Of a DNA stretch of 64,000 nt, positions 30,630 to 40,225 are shown one piece after another. The position numbers were made by a program, and so were the translations under genes. The DNA is from Actimicrobium sp. CCC2.4. GTDB lineage: Bacteria > Pseudomonadota > Gammaproteobacteria > Burkholderiales > Burkholderiaceae_D. Location of the stretch: assembly GCF_034347385.1 (NCBI RefSeq), contig NZ_CP133777.1, positions 558,001-622,000 of the forward strand, written 5' to 3'. The notes below the pieces were generated by a model. The model made no database searches. It saw only the letters and a list, made by a program, of their open reading frames with translations, and was not told the origin of the DNA. Each line of letters starts with the position of its first letter. Position 1 is the first letter of the stretch.

Positions 30630-31835
30630 ATGAGGTGGACTATCAAGTGGACAACGATGTGGCTAACTAATTGGCTCAATAAGTGGCTTACACCACAGGC
30701 CGGCATCGCCGTGCTGGTCGGATTGTGCGCGACCGCGGGCGCAAATACAACCGCTGCCGCCGGCTTGTCCGGGACCGTGCCGGCGACCGGTGAACTGGCT
30801 GTTCCGGCACCGCCACCACCTCCTCCACGTATTGCGCTGCTGCTGCCGCTGCGTTCCGAATCACTGGGCCAGGCGGCCGAAGCCGTGCGCGAGGGATTCA
30901 TGGCCGCTTACGAGCGTGACCGCAACGGTGCCACGCTGACGGTCTACACCACCGGTGACAGCACCAGCGACATGCTGGCGACCTATGCCGAGGCGGCGCT
31001 GGCCAATGACATCGTGGTCGGCCCCTTGTCGCGCACCGACGTGACCACGCTGGTCCAGAACGAGGCGATCCGCCGGCCGACGATTGCGCTGACCCAACCC
31101 GATATCGATGGCCCCGTACCAAGCCAGCTGCTGGCCATCGGCCTGTCGCTCGAAGATGAAGCGCGCCAGGCCGCCAATTGGGCCGGGGCCGGAAAAAAAG
31201 ACGCGCATGCGCTGGTACTCACGGGCAGCGCCGCCTGGCAGCGCCGTGCCGGCAAGGCGTATGCGGCGCAGTGGCAGCAACTTGGTATGCAGGCGCAAGT
31301 GCTGGAATTGCCTTATACCGGCGCGTATCTCGGCGCTGCCAGCCTGGCCGCACTCAGAAAACAGCTGCAAGCCGAGAAACCGGCGCTGATCCTGCTGGCG
31401 CTCGATGCGGCACAGACGCGCCAGGTGCGGGCGATGGTCGGTGCCGACATGCCGATGTATGGCGTGTCGCAACTCAATCCGTTTGTGCTGCAGGAGCACG
31501 CCAGCGGCGACGCGTGGCCTGATCTTGATGGCACCCGTCTGCTTGACTTGCCGTGGATGATAGAGCCGGCACATCCGGCGGTAATGATTTATCCGCGCCC
31601 GTTGCCGCTGCCGGATCAGCCGCGCAATGCTGACCTTGAACGCCTGTATGCGCTGGGCATCGATGCCTGGCGGGTCGCCAACGAAGTCGGCGCACGTCGC
31701 ACCCGCTTCGTACTCGATGGCGTCAGCGGCAAGCTGACAGTGAACTTCGGTGCCGGCACGACCAGCTTCCGGCGCGCATCGCTGCAAGCGGTGTATCGCG
31801 GAGGTGTCGTGGTGCCCCTGGTGCCGGCCTACTGA
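30630..31835 (+). CDS. LpoA-like periplasmic penicillin-binding-protein activator
   Basis: 401 residues from the ATG at 30630 (AAAAGGAT upstream); a 14-residue extension from 30588 would overlap the rsmI start. The body is a periplasmic-binding-protein-like fold (RIALLLPLRSESLGQAAEAVREGFMAAYERD, IVVGPLSRTDVTTL, LVLTGSAAWQRRAGKAY). It matches LpoA, which activates PBP1A, by fold and by its position next to rsmI, yraN, diaA and dolP. Odd points: the N-terminus is Trp-rich (WTIKW, WLTNWLNKWL), and there is no lipobox, only a possible AxA cleavage site, so it may be soluble or anchored by its signal. Confidence 0.83.
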   Translation: MRWTIKWTTMWLTNWLNKWLTPQAGIAVLVGLCATAGANTTAAAGLSGTVPATGELAVPAPPPPPPRIALLLPLRSESLGQAAEAVREGFMAAYERDRNGATLTVYTTGDSTSDMLATYAEAALANDIVVGPLSRTDVTTLVQNEAIRRPTIALTQPDIDGPVPSQLLAIGLSLEDEARQAANWAGAGKKDAHALVLTGSAAWQRRAGKAYAAQWQQLGMQAQVLELPYTGAYLGAASLAALRKQLQAEKPALILLALDAAQTRQVRAMVGADMPMYGVSQLNPFVLQEHASGDAWPDLDGTRLLDLPWMIEPAHPAVMIYPRPLPLPDQPRNADLERLYALGIDAWRVANEVGARRTRFVLDGVSGKLTVNFGAGTTSFRRASLQAVYRGGVVVPLVPAY

Positions 31836-31836
31836 G

Positions 31837-32202
31837 ATGGCGCTGTTTCGTACCAGCAGTACCGCTCGTCAGCGCAGCGGTGATGACGGCGAAGACCTGG
31901 CGCTGGCGCACCTGCAGCAGCAGGGTTTGCGGCTGGTCGAACGCAATTTTCTGTGCAAGGGCGGCGAACTCGATCTGGTCATGCAGGCCGGTGCCACACT
32001 GGTCTTTGTTGAGGTACGCCGGCGTGCTACAGCGGGCTTTGGCGGCGCGGTCGCCAGCATCACGCCCAGCAAGCAACGTCGTCTGGTGGTGGCCGCACAA
32101 CGCTACCTGCAGCGCTACCGTGATCCGCCAGCCTGCCGCTTCGATGTGGTGGCAATCGACGGCACGGTGATAACATGGCTGCAAAATGCCTTCGACTCTT
32201 GA
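31837..32202 (+). CDS. yraN: UPF0102 (YraN) nuclease-like protein
   Basis: 121 residues from the ATG at 31837, one base after the lpoA-like stop; a longer frame starting inside that gene is rejected. Endonuclease-like core: GEDLALAHLQQQGLRLVERNFLCKGGELDLV then FVEVRRR, the GE-D-EVR pattern of the restriction-endonuclease-like fold. Biochemical role is unsettled. Part of the conserved rsmI-lpoA-yraN-diaA-dolP block. Confidence 0.93.
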   Translation: MALFRTSSTARQRSGDDGEDLALAHLQQQGLRLVERNFLCKGGELDLVMQAGATLVFVEVRRRATAGFGGAVASITPSKQRRLVVAAQRYLQRYRDPPACRFDVVAIDGTVITWLQNAFDS

Positions 32203-32267
32203 TCGTTCCCCTGCCGTCCCGCTGTTTTTTTAGCGGCGCGCCCTGACCTCCACCACAAGCCCACACC

Positions 32268-32864
32268 ATGATGAACCAACGCATCCTCGACCATTTCCGC
32301 GAAAGTGCCGACCTGAAAATGCAAGCCGCCGAAGAACTCGCGCTGCCGATTTCGCAAGCGGTGGAACTGATGTTTACGGCACTGTCCAACGGTAACAAGA
32401 TTCTGGCCTGCGGCAATGGCGGCTCGGCCGCCGACTGCCAGCATTTTGCCGCCGAACTGGTTGGCCGTTTCGAACGCGAGCGCCTGCCGCTGCCGGCGCT
32501 GGCGCTGACCACCGATACCTCGATCATCACGGCGGTCGGCAATGATTACAACTTCAATGAAATTTTCAGCAAGCAGATCCAGGCCTTCGGGCAGTCCGGC
32601 GATGTGCTGCTGGCACTGACCACGTCGGGCAATTCGGGCAACGTGCTTGCCGCGATCGAGGTTGCCCTCGACCGCGACATGCGCATCGTCGCACTGACCG
32701 GCAAGGGCGGCGGCGCCATCGGCGGCATGCTCACCGATGCCGATGTTCACATCTGCGTGCCGCATGACCGCACCGCCCGGATACAGGAAGTCCATTTATT
32801 AACGATTCATTGTTTGTGCGACGGCATCGACGTCGCACTTTTCGGAGGAGATGCAAATGATTGA
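32268..32864 (+). CDS. diaA: DiaA/GmhA-like SIS-domain protein
   Basis: 198 residues. SIS-domain sugar phosphate-binding motifs: [36 protein letters not shown] and [14 protein letters not shown]. By neighbourhood (yraN upstream, dolP downstream) it is the DiaA type, which promotes DnaA loading at oriC. The paralogous GmhA is the phosphoheptose isomerase and cannot be fully excluded. It overlaps the dolP start by 8 bp. Confidence 0.88.
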   Translation: MMNQRILDHFRESADLKMQAAEELALPISQAVELMFTALSNGNKILACGNGGSAADCQHFAAELVGRFERERLPLPALALTTDTSIITAVGNDYNFNEIFSKQIQAFGQSGDVLLALTTSGNSGNVLAAIEVALDRDMRIVALTGKGGGAIGGMLTDADVHICVPHDRTARIQEVHLLTIHCLCDGIDVALFGGDAND

Positions 32865-33513
32865 TTGGGCACGTCGGACCTGGCCACGCGCCAGCCGCCC
32901 GCTGGCGACCGTGTTGTTATGCGGTGTCGTCGCAACCGGCCTGCAGGGCTGTATCGAAATGGCCATCGGCACGGCCGTGATGGGCACCATTGCCGCCACG
33001 GACCGTCGCACGCTGGGCGCACAAACCGAAGACAAGGCCATCGCCGTCAAGGCAGAAACCCGCCTGCCGCAAGTCTTCGGCGACTCCGCGCACATTAATA
33101 TCGCCAGCTTCAATCGGCGCGTGCTGCTCACCGGTGAAGTCCGCGACGAACGCACCAAGGCCGAGGCCGAACGCGAAGTCACCGCGATCCAGGCCGTCAA
33201 GTCGGTCGTCAACGAACTGGTCATCGCGGCACCGTCCAGCTTTGGTGATCGTGCCAATGACATACTGCTGACCAGCAAGGTCAAAGCCTCGTTCGTCGAT
33301 ACCAAAGACCTCTATGCGAATTCGATTAAGGTCGTCACCGAGCGCAGCGTGGTGTATCTGATGGGGCGTGTCACGCAACGCGAAGGCAACCTTGCCACCG
33401 AAGTGGCGCGCGGCGTCAATGGCGTGCGAAAAGTCGTCAAGGTGTTCGAACTGATCGACGACGAAGAATTGCGTCAGCTGACCAATACCACCGGTACGGC
33501 AGCCGAGAAATAA
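32857..33513 (+). CDS. dolP: BON-domain outer-membrane lipoprotein DolP (YraP)
   Basis: 218 residues. Two ATGs compete: 32851 directly abuts the strong GGAGGAG, whereas 32857 leaves 6 nt, so 32857 is chosen. The lipobox is GLQGC. Two BON domains (about residues 40-115 and 120-195: [48 protein letters not shown]) bind anionic phospholipid and support outer-membrane integrity. A terminator follows. Confidence 0.94.
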   Translation: MIDWARRTWPRASRPLATVLLCGVVATGLQGCIEMAIGTAVMGTIAATDRRTLGAQTEDKAIAVKAETRLPQVFGDSAHINIASFNRRVLLTGEVRDERTKAEAEREVTAIQAVKSVVNELVIAAPSSFGDRANDILLTSKVKASFVDTKDLYANSIKVVTERSVVYLMGRVTQREGNLATEVARGVNGVRKVVKVFELIDDEELRQLTNTTGTAAEK

Positions 33514-33550
33514 ACCGACCTCGCTGCTCCCTGTGCTGTCCCTGTTGCAA

Positions 33551-33581
33551 GCCGTCCGTCATCACGATGGGCGGCTTTTTT
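33551..33581 (+). terminator. Rho-independent terminator of the lpoA-dolP operon
   Basis: GCCGTCC and GGGCGGC can pair across a 13-16-nt loop and are followed directly by a run of six T. It lies 38 bp after dolP. A start codon at 33567 for the next gene would fall inside this loop, which argues for the later start at 33594. Confidence 0.8.
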
Positions 33582-33593
33582 CTCGGAAAAATC

Positions 33594-33923
33594 ATGACTG
33601 CTGTGACTGTCTTGTGGGGAGTGCCGTTGCTGGTTCTGTTCTGGGCCATTGGTGCGACGACGCGGTTGCTGCGCTTGCGCAAGCAGGTGCAAAAACGGTC
33701 AGGACAAATTGCCGTGCAGCGCGAGCGCCAGATGGCCGACGCGGTATCGACCCAGCCGCTGGAAGACGTCGCCACGCTCGCGCAGCGGGTGCACTTTGCA
33801 CGGCAGGCCTATAACGACAGTGTGCGGCACTACAATGCGGCGTTGGGCCAGTTTCCCGGTTCGCTGTTGGCGCGCCTGTTCGGTTTCAGAATGGCCGACC
33901 TGTTGCCGCAGGATGCGGACTGA
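33594..33923 (+). CDS. Short LemA-like membrane protein
   Basis: 109 residues from the ATG at 33594; an earlier frame start (33567) lies in the terminator. One N-terminal membrane helix (VTVLWGVPLLVLFWAIGAT) is followed by a basic stretch and a C-terminal helix pair. The C-terminal pair matches the end of LemA proteins: VHFARQAYNDSVRHYNAALGQFPGSLLARLFGF. Typical LemA is about 190 residues, so most of the central helical bundle is missing. Function unknown. The next gene follows after 22 bp. Confidence 0.72.
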   Translation: MTAVTVLWGVPLLVLFWAIGATTRLLRLRKQVQKRSGQIAVQRERQMADAVSTQPLEDVATLAQRVHFARQAYNDSVRHYNAALGQFPGSLLARLFGFRMADLLPQDAD

Positions 33924-33945
33924 TTATTTTTGAAGGAGCATGGCA

Positions 33946-34380
33946 ATGCGACGTCGATGCTTGATGGCTGCCCTGTCGCTGGCAGCCGTGATGACAACGG
34001 GTGCCGTGACGGCCCATGCCGACGAACCGGTCAAGGTGGTCTATCACCTCAGCGACGGTGCGGCCCAGGCCGCCCGCGCACTGGCCAATATCCGCAACCA
34101 CCTGCGCGCCGCGCCCGATACCGGCATCGTAGTGGTGGCGCTCGGCGATGGCATCAAGCTATTGCTGAAAGGCGCGACCGATCCGGCCGGGGCACGCTTC
34201 GAACCGGCAGTGGCGGCACTGGCGCAGCAGGGCGTGCAATTCCGCATCTGCGGCAACACGCTGGCCGCGCACGATATCGTGCCGACGCAGGTCATTGCGG
34301 TCGCTATCGTGGTGCCATCAGGCGTTGCCGAAGTCGCCCGGTTGCAGTCGCGCGAAGGCTATGCCTACCTGCGGCCCTGA
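33946..34380 (+). CDS. Exported DsrE-family protein
   Basis: 144 residues. The ATG at 33946 is preferred because GGAG lies 7 nt upstream; the ATG at 33940 is only 1 nt from it. Signal peptide MRRRCLMAALSLAAVMTTGAVTAHA, then a DsrE-like fold (KVVYHLSDGAAQAARALANIRNHL, GIVVVALGDGIKLLLKGA, GVQFRICGNTL). A single Cys in the FRICGNT position is typical of the family. Sulfur relay or unknown periplasmic role. It converges on the efflux operon with only 2 bp between stops. Confidence 0.82.
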   Translation: MRRRCLMAALSLAAVMTTGAVTAHADEPVKVVYHLSDGAAQAARALANIRNHLRAAPDTGIVVVALGDGIKLLLKGATDPAGARFEPAVAALAQQGVQFRICGNTLAAHDIVPTQVIAVAIVVPSGVAEVARLQSREGYAYLRP

Positions 34381-34382
34381 GT

Positions 34383-35804
34383 TCAGTGCGGCGCGTCGTT
34401 CGACCAGCCGCCGCCCAGCGCCTGGCACAGCGCGACCACATCGGCCAGCCGGCTGGCGCGCGCCTGGATCTGTATCAGCCTGGCTTGCTGATAAGCCTGC
34501 TCGCCCACCAGCAACGACAGCGCACTGACATCGCCCAGCGCGAGCTGGTTGCGCAGGATGGCCAGGCTGCGTGCGGCAGCCTGTTCCGCCCGGTCGGCGG
34601 CATGCCCGGCGGCCTCATCGTAGCGGATCGCCTGCAAGGCATCGGCGACATTCTGGAAGGCATTGATCACGCTGATGCGATATTGTGCGGCGGCCTGTTC
34701 ATAGGCGGCTTGTGCCGCTGCCTGCCGATGTTGCAGCGTGCCAGCGTCGAACAGCGGTTGCGTAAGGCTGCCTGCCAGCGACCAGAATCCGGTGCCAGCC
34801 TTGAACAGGTCGGCTAGCCGGCTGGCCGACGAGCCGTAGGCGTTGACGCCCAGCGTGATGTTCGGCAAGCGGTTGGCGATCGCTACACCGACGGCGGCAC
34901 TGGCGGCGTGTAGCTGCTCTTCGGCGGCGCGTACATCGGGGCGTTGCTCGACCAGCGTCGATGGCAGCGTCAGCGGCAGGCTGGCCGGCAATTGCAGGCT
35001 GTCCAGCGTGAACTGCTGGGCGATACCATCACTGGCGTAGCGTCCGGCCAATGCGGTGAGCAGGTTGCGTTGTATTGCCAGCTGTTTGTCGAGCGGCGGC
35101 AGGCTTGCTTCGGCGATGGCCAGTAGCGCCTCCTGTGCCGCCGCATCGGCCCGGCCAAGCTGGCCGAGTTGCACTTGTCGCTGCACCATCGCTGTCACGG
35201 TTGTCTGGCTGTCGATGATCTCGCGGGTCGCTGCCAGCTGGCCGCGCAGCGCCGCTTCCTGGATCGCGGCGTTGGCGACATTGCTGGTCAGCGTCAGATA
35301 GGTTGCTGCCAGCATGAAGCGCTGCTGGCTGGCTTGCGCCTGCAGTGATTCGACCTGGCGACGATTGCCGCCGAACAGGTCGGGCGTGTACGACACCGTC
35401 ACCTGTGCGGTGTGCAAGTTGTAGATCGACGCCGCCGAGGCTGCCGGGCTGGCCAGCGTGCCGGCGATTTTTTGTCGGGTCGGCGAGAATCCCGCCTCGA
35501 CCAGCGGCAGCGCCGCGCTTTGCTGGGTCGCGACATTTTCCTGCGCGATGCGCAATGCCGCCTGCGCCGCCTCGATGGTCGGGTTGTGCCGCAGGCTCGA
35601 CGCGACCAGCGCATCGAGCGGGGCCGAGCCGAACAGTGTCCACCATTGCACCGGCAAATCGCTGCCGTGCCTGTCCAGCGAAGCGGCAAACGACTCGCCT
35701 TCAGGCAGGTAAGACTGCGGCAGCACGGTGGCCGGACGCACGTAGTCCGGTCCGGCGGCACAACCGCCTAGCGTTGCCAGCAGGGTGAGCAAGAGGAGTT
35801 TCAT
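34383..35804 (-). CDS. Outer-membrane efflux lipoprotein of the NodT/CusC type
   Basis: 473 residues. The lipobox LGGC in LLATLGGCAAGPDYVRP is the standard NodT-family start. Two TolC-type repeats follow (NPTIEAAQAALRIAQENVATQQ; RPDVRAAEEQLHAASAAVGVAIANRLP). It forms the outer-membrane channel of the tripartite pump whose inner-membrane and adaptor genes lie directly upstream. It starts in an ATGA overlap with the RND gene. Confidence 0.93.
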   Translation of the reverse strand: MKLLLLTLLATLGGCAAGPDYVRPATVLPQSYLPEGESFAASLDRHGSDLPVQWWTLFGSAPLDALVASSLRHNPTIEAAQAALRIAQENVATQQSAALPLVEAGFSPTRQKIAGTLASPAASAASIYNLHTAQVTVSYTPDLFGGNRRQVESLQAQASQQRFMLAATYLTLTSNVANAAIQEAALRGQLAATREIIDSQTTVTAMVQRQVQLGQLGRADAAAQEALLAIAEASLPPLDKQLAIQRNLLTALAGRYASDGIAQQFTLDSLQLPASLPLTLPSTLVEQRPDVRAAEEQLHAASAAVGVAIANRLPNITLGVNAYGSSASRLADLFKAGTGFWSLAGSLTQPLFDAGTLQHRQAAAQAAYEQAAAQYRISVINAFQNVADALQAIRYDEAAGHAADRAEQAAARSLAILRNQLALGDVSALSLLVGEQAYQQARLIQIQARASRLADVVALCQALGGGWSNDAPH

Positions 35805-38800
35805 GATGCGCTCCCGGCTGGCCGGCCCCAGGCCTTGCCGTCGACGTAGCGCTCCATCACGAAGTACAGCGTCGGCAAAATGAACAGCGTCAGCAAGGTC
35901 GAGATGACCAGCCCGCCGACCACCACGGTGGCCAGCCCGCGTTGCACGTCGGTGCCGACGCCGGTCGCCAGCGCCGCTGGCAGCATGCCGAACGACGCCA
36001 CGGTAGCCGTCATCAGCACCGGTCGCAAACGCTCGGTCGCACCGCCGACCACGCTGTCGATCAGGCTCGCACCGGTGTCGCGCACGCGGCGCACGTTGGC
36101 CACCATGATGATGCCGTTCTGGACCGACACGCCGAACAGCGCAATGAAGCCGACTGCAGTGGCGACATTGAGGGTTTCGCCGGTCGCATGGACCGCGATC
36201 AGCCCGCCCAGCGTGGCCATGGGCACCACGCCGAGGATCAGCAATGCCAGACGCACCTGGCCGAACTGGAAGTACAGCAGCATCGCCATCAGCATCAGCA
36301 CCACACCGAGGATGACGATCAGGCGGGCTTGTGCGCGCTGCTGGTTTTCAAACTGGCCGGCCCATTCGAGACGTACCGTCTTCTTGTCGAATTTCACTTC
36401 CGCATCGATGCGTCGCTGCGCCTCATCCAGATACGAGGTCAGGTCGCGGCCGCGGTTGTCGATCCGCACCGTAATCTGCCGTTCGCTGGCTTCATGCGAA
36501 ATCGTGCTTTCGCCGCTGTGCAGCGTGATGCCGGCGACTTGCGACAGCGCCACCTTGGCACCCGAAGCGCTATTGAGAAACAGGTTGCCCATTGCTTGCG
36601 GACTGCCCTTGCTGTCCTTCGGGAAGCGCACCGTCAGGTTGTAGACGCGGTCGCCGACATACACCGGCATGACCGGCGCGCCGCCGATACCTGTCTGGAT
36701 CAGCGCGGCGATATCGGCGACATTGATGCCGTAGCGGGCGGCCGCTTCGCGGTCGACCTGCACCACCATCTGCGGTATCGGCGGTTCCTGGAACAGGCTG
36801 GCCGAGGCGGTGCCGCGCACGGTGCCGAGCAGCGCGACGATCTGGTTGCCGATGCGCCGGCTTTCGTGCAGATCCTTGCCGTAGACACGCAGCACCAGTG
36901 GGCTGTGGGCGCCGCCGATGGCATCGTTGACACCGTCGATGATGGGCTGGCTGATGCCGATGCTGAAGCCCGGCATGGTCGCAAAGCGTGCATTGAGGCG
37001 CTCGACCAGCGCCGCCTTGGTGACGCCGGCTGGCCACTGGTCGTACGGTTTCAGGCCGACCGGCACTTCGATATGCGACGGCGTCCACGGATCAGTGCCG
37101 TCGTCGTTACGGCCGAGCTGGGTCACCACGGTCGAGATTTCCGGAAATTCGCGCAGTGTGCGGCGCAGCTCGCTGGCCATCTCGCTGGATTTTTCGAGCG
37201 ATAGCCCGGCCGGCAGTTGCACCTGCAACCACAGCGCCCCTTCATCGAGTTCCGGCAAAAATTCGCGCCCGGCACTGGCCCCCAGCAGCAGCACGGCCAC
37301 CAGCGCGGCGATGCTGATGCCATACGCGATCCACGGCCGCTCCAGCAAACCGGCCAGCAGGACGCGGTAGCGCCCGGTCAGCCAGACCAGCGGACGGTTA
37401 TGGAAAATCTTGCGTGGCTTGCGCAGCGCTACATAGGCCAGGCCCGGGATCAGCATCAGCGCGCACAGCAGCGCGCCGAGCAGCGCGTACGAGACGGTAT
37501 AAGCCATTGGCGTAAAGAGCTTGCCTTCGGCGCGCTGGAACGCGAACAACGGCAGGTAGGCCGCGACGATGATCAGCGTCGCAAAAAAGATCGGCCGTGC
37601 CACTTGCCGGGTGGCGTCGAGGATATCGAATTCGGTCAGCTCGCGTTCCGGTGCTTCCTCGCGCCGGCGCAGGATCGCTTCCATCACGACGATGGCCCCA
37701 TCGACGATGATGCCGAAGTCGATCGCCCCCAATGAAAACAGGTTGGCCGGCATGTGCGTCGCGCTCATGATGATGAATACCGTGACCAGCGCCATCGGGA
37801 TGGCCACTGCCGCGACAACGGCGCTGCGCGGACTGCCGAGGAACAGGATCAGTACCAGGCAGACCAGGCCGATGCCTTCGAGTACCGTGTGGGTCACCTT
37901 GTGGACCGTCAGCTTGACCAGATCATCGCGGTCGATGTACGGCACGATGCGCACATCCAGCAGGGCCAGCTTTTTCTGCAATTGTTCAACCTTGGCATGC
38001 ACGCCTTCGAGCACGCGTGACGGGTTTTCGTATTTCAGCATCAGTACGATGCCTTCGATGGTATCGGGATTGCTGTCCTTGCCGAGGATGCCCTCGCGCT
38101 CCTGATGACCGAATTGCAGTTTGCCGAGGTCGCGGATGAAGACCGGCACGCCGCCGCTCTGGGTGACTGCGATGCTGCCGAGGTCGGCCAGTGTATGGAT
38201 TTGTCCGATGCCGCGTACCACGTAGCTTTGCTCGCCACGGGCGATGCGGCCGCCGCCGGCGTTGGCGCTGTTGTTGTTGATTGCCGCGACGACATCGCTG
38301 AGTGCCAGGCCGTAACGCTGTAATTGTGCCGGCGCGAGTTCGAGCTGGAATTCGCGCGTGTAGCCACCAAAATTATTCACGTCGGCGATTCCGGCGACTT
38401 GCTTGAAGGCCGGGATCACGGTCCATTTCTGGAGCTCGGACAATTCGGCCAGGTTCTTGCTGTCGGACTCCAGCGTATAGCGGTAAATTTCGCCATTCGG
38501 GCTCGAAACCGGACCGAGCGTGGCCTGAATACCCGGCGGTAGCGTGACCTGACCGATGCGCTCGATGACACGCTGGCGCGCAAAATAATCCTCGGTACCA
38601 TCCTGGAACACCAGCGTGATCAGCGACAGCGCAAAGGTGCTGCTCGAGCGCATCGTGACGACGCCGGGTGTATTGCCAAGCGCACGCTCGAGGGGGGTGG
38701 TGATCTGCTGTTCGATTTCTTCGGCAGCCAATCCCGGCACCTGCGTCGAAATCTGTACCGTCACATCGCTGATGTCGGGATAGGCTTCGACTGCCATCCG

Positions 38801-38896
38801 GGTCCATGAGACATAGCCGAACACGGTAATCAGCAGCGCCACGACCCAGACCATCCGGCGCCGGCGAAAACACAGCGCAATCAGCTGATCAATCAT
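35801..38896 (-). CDS. Heavy-metal efflux RND transporter of the CzcA/CusA family
   Basis: 1031 residues with the RND layout: TM1, large periplasmic loop, TM2-6, second loop, TM7-12. The heavy-metal signature DFGIIVDGAIVVME is present in TM4 (around residue 400), separating it from drug pumps. The metal cannot be named: the CzcA-like and CusA-like branches share this motif pattern, and no metal-responsive regulator lies next to it. The order on the minus strand is adaptor, RND, outer-membrane factor, with 8-bp and 4-bp overlaps, so it is a single tightly coupled operon. Confidence 0.93.
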   Translation of the reverse strand: MIDQLIALCFRRRRMVWVVALLITVFGYVSWTRMAVEAYPDISDVTVQISTQVPGLAAEEIEQQITTPLERALGNTPGVVTMRSSSTFALSLITLVFQDGTEDYFARQRVIERIGQVTLPPGIQATLGPVSSPNGEIYRYTLESDSKNLAELSELQKWTVIPAFKQVAGIADVNNFGGYTREFQLELAPAQLQRYGLALSDVVAAINNNSANAGGGRIARGEQSYVVRGIGQIHTLADLGSIAVTQSGGVPVFIRDLGKLQFGHQEREGILGKDSNPDTIEGIVLMLKYENPSRVLEGVHAKVEQLQKKLALLDVRIVPYIDRDDLVKLTVHKVTHTVLEGIGLVCLVLILFLGSPRSAVVAAVAIPMALVTVFIIMSATHMPANLFSLGAIDFGIIVDGAIVVMEAILRRREEAPERELTEFDILDATRQVARPIFFATLIIVAAYLPLFAFQRAEGKLFTPMAYTVSYALLGALLCALMLIPGLAYVALRKPRKIFHNRPLVWLTGRYRVLLAGLLERPWIAYGISIAALVAVLLLGASAGREFLPELDEGALWLQVQLPAGLSLEKSSEMASELRRTLREFPEISTVVTQLGRNDDGTDPWTPSHIEVPVGLKPYDQWPAGVTKAALVERLNARFATMPGFSIGISQPIIDGVNDAIGGAHSPLVLRVYGKDLHESRRIGNQIVALLGTVRGTASASLFQEPPIPQMVVQVDREAAARYGINVADIAALIQTGIGGAPVMPVYVGDRVYNLTVRFPKDSKGSPQAMGNLFLNSASGAKVALSQVAGITLHSGESTISHEASERQITVRIDNRGRDLTSYLDEAQRRIDAEVKFDKKTVRLEWAGQFENQQRAQARLIVILGVVLMLMAMLLYFQFGQVRLALLILGVVPMATLGGLIAVHATGETLNVATAVGFIALFGVSVQNGIIMVANVRRVRDTGASLIDSVVGGATERLRPVLMTATVASFGMLPAALATGVGTDVQRGLATVVVGGLVISTLLTLFILPTLYFVMERYVDGKAWGRPAGSAS

Positions 38897-39983
38897 TGAG
38901 CAGCACTCCGCCGCGTACTACCACGCGTTCGCCGGCACGCACGCCCGACAGAACCTGGACGGTCTCGCCGTCTTCGCTGCCCAGCGTCACCACACGGCGC
39001 GCGAAGGTCCACGGTGCCGTCTCGACGAATACGCTGACGCTGTCGTTGTTCATCAGCAGGGCCGACGCCGGCAGTACCAGGCGGGTTGAGGGCGCGCTGC
39101 TGACCTGCACGGTAGCGAACATGCCGGGCTTGAACTTGCCATCCGGATTGGGCAGCGTGATGCGCGCCTTGATGCGGCGTGTATCGGGTTCGACCACTGC
39201 GCTGACATAGCTGATGACGCCGCGCACGGCCAGCGCCGGATACGCCGGCAAGCGGATTTCGGCAGCCTGGCCACGACCGATCGTGCCGATCTGGTGTTCC
39301 GGTACGGCAGCGGTCACGAGCACGCGCTCGAGATTGGCAATGGTCATCAGGCTGGCGGTGGTGTCGTTGATGTAGGCTCCGGCGGCATTGCTGACCGCGA
39401 TGATGGTGCCGGAGACTGGCGCGGTGATACGCAGCGCGTGGTGTTTGTCGGTACTGCCGAGCGCAGCCAGGCGGGTGGTGGCGCGCCTGGCTTCGGCCTG
39501 CGCTTGCATGTCGTTGCTGCGGGCTTGCTCGAGATCCTTGCCGGCATTGCCACCGGCGGCGTTGACGGCTTCGGCACGCTCGAGTGCACGCCGGGTCAAT
39601 GCGCGGGCATCGGTGGCCTTGTCGAGGTCGGCCACGGCTTGGGTCAGGTCCGGCGCCTGCAGCAATGCCAGCAACTGGCCTTGCCGCACCACGTCGCCGA
39701 GCCGGACCGGGACCGTGACCAGACGTCCGCTCAGTGGCGGCAAAATAGCGACGGTCAGTGCCGGGTCAGCTTCGATGGTCGCCGGCAGAATCAGCAGCGG
39801 GGTGGTGGTGGCGCTGCCGACTGCGCTGACCAGCAAGCGGCTGCGCAGCGGCGAACCGGTCGGTACGCTGATCTGTTCTCCGCTGCGCGCCAGCATTGGC
39901 GCAGCGTTCACGGACAGGGACACCAGCAACGCGAACGCAGCAGCAATGACGGGACGATGGCGCTGGTGGTGGTTAGTCGACAT
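38889..39983 (-). CDS. Periplasmic adaptor of the heavy-metal efflux pump
   Basis: 364 residues from the ATG at 39983 (GGGAG 6 nt upstream); an 18-residue extension from 40037 lacks support. Signal peptide (VIAAAFALLVSLSVNA), lipoyl/barrel-sandwich half-motifs (LVTVPVRLGDVVRQGQLLALLQAPDL; RITAPVSGTIIAVSNAAGAYI), an alpha hairpin (about residues 120-180) and a beta-barrel (ARITLPNPDGKFKPGMFATV). It joins the RND protein to the outer-membrane factor. No His-rich metal-binding N-terminus is seen. Confidence 0.92.
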   Translation of the reverse strand: MSTNHHQRHRPVIAAAFALLVSLSVNAAPMLARSGEQISVPTGSPLRSRLLVSAVGSATTTPLLILPATIEADPALTVAILPPLSGRLVTVPVRLGDVVRQGQLLALLQAPDLTQAVADLDKATDARALTRRALERAEAVNAAGGNAGKDLEQARSNDMQAQAEARRATTRLAALGSTDKHHALRITAPVSGTIIAVSNAAGAYINDTTASLMTIANLERVLVTAAVPEHQIGTIGRGQAAEIRLPAYPALAVRGVISYVSAVVEPDTRRIKARITLPNPDGKFKPGMFATVQVSSAPSTRLVLPASALLMNNDSVSVFVETAPWTFARRVVTLGSEDGETVQVLSGVRAGERVVVRGGVLLND

Positions 39984-40184
39984 GGACTGCTCCCGGAAGG
40001 ATGTTTTTTGAGAGCAGCCTGTCTTGCGTCGGGCCAAATCTGATTAACCGGCATGATGGGCCAGCGATCTGACAGGACCGTGACATCCGGGGCGGTGCGT
40101 GTTGCAGCAGCCCGCATCTTGGGCGGCGATAGGGTGCCGGTCAAGTAAAAATGCCGTAAAAATAGTCGCTTCGGCAGGCGTGCC

Positions 40185-40190
40185 TATAAT
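40185..40190 (+). promoter_or_regulatory. Consensus -10 box before the TlpA-like gene
   Basis: TATAAT lies 35 bp before the ATG at 40226, in the 242-bp gap between the divergent efflux operon and this gene. No good -35 box was found at 16-18 bp. No operator-like palindrome was noted in the gap. Confidence 0.5.
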
Positions 40191-40225
40191 GGCCCATTCA
40201 GTTCAACCCGATCGGCAGGTCTGCC

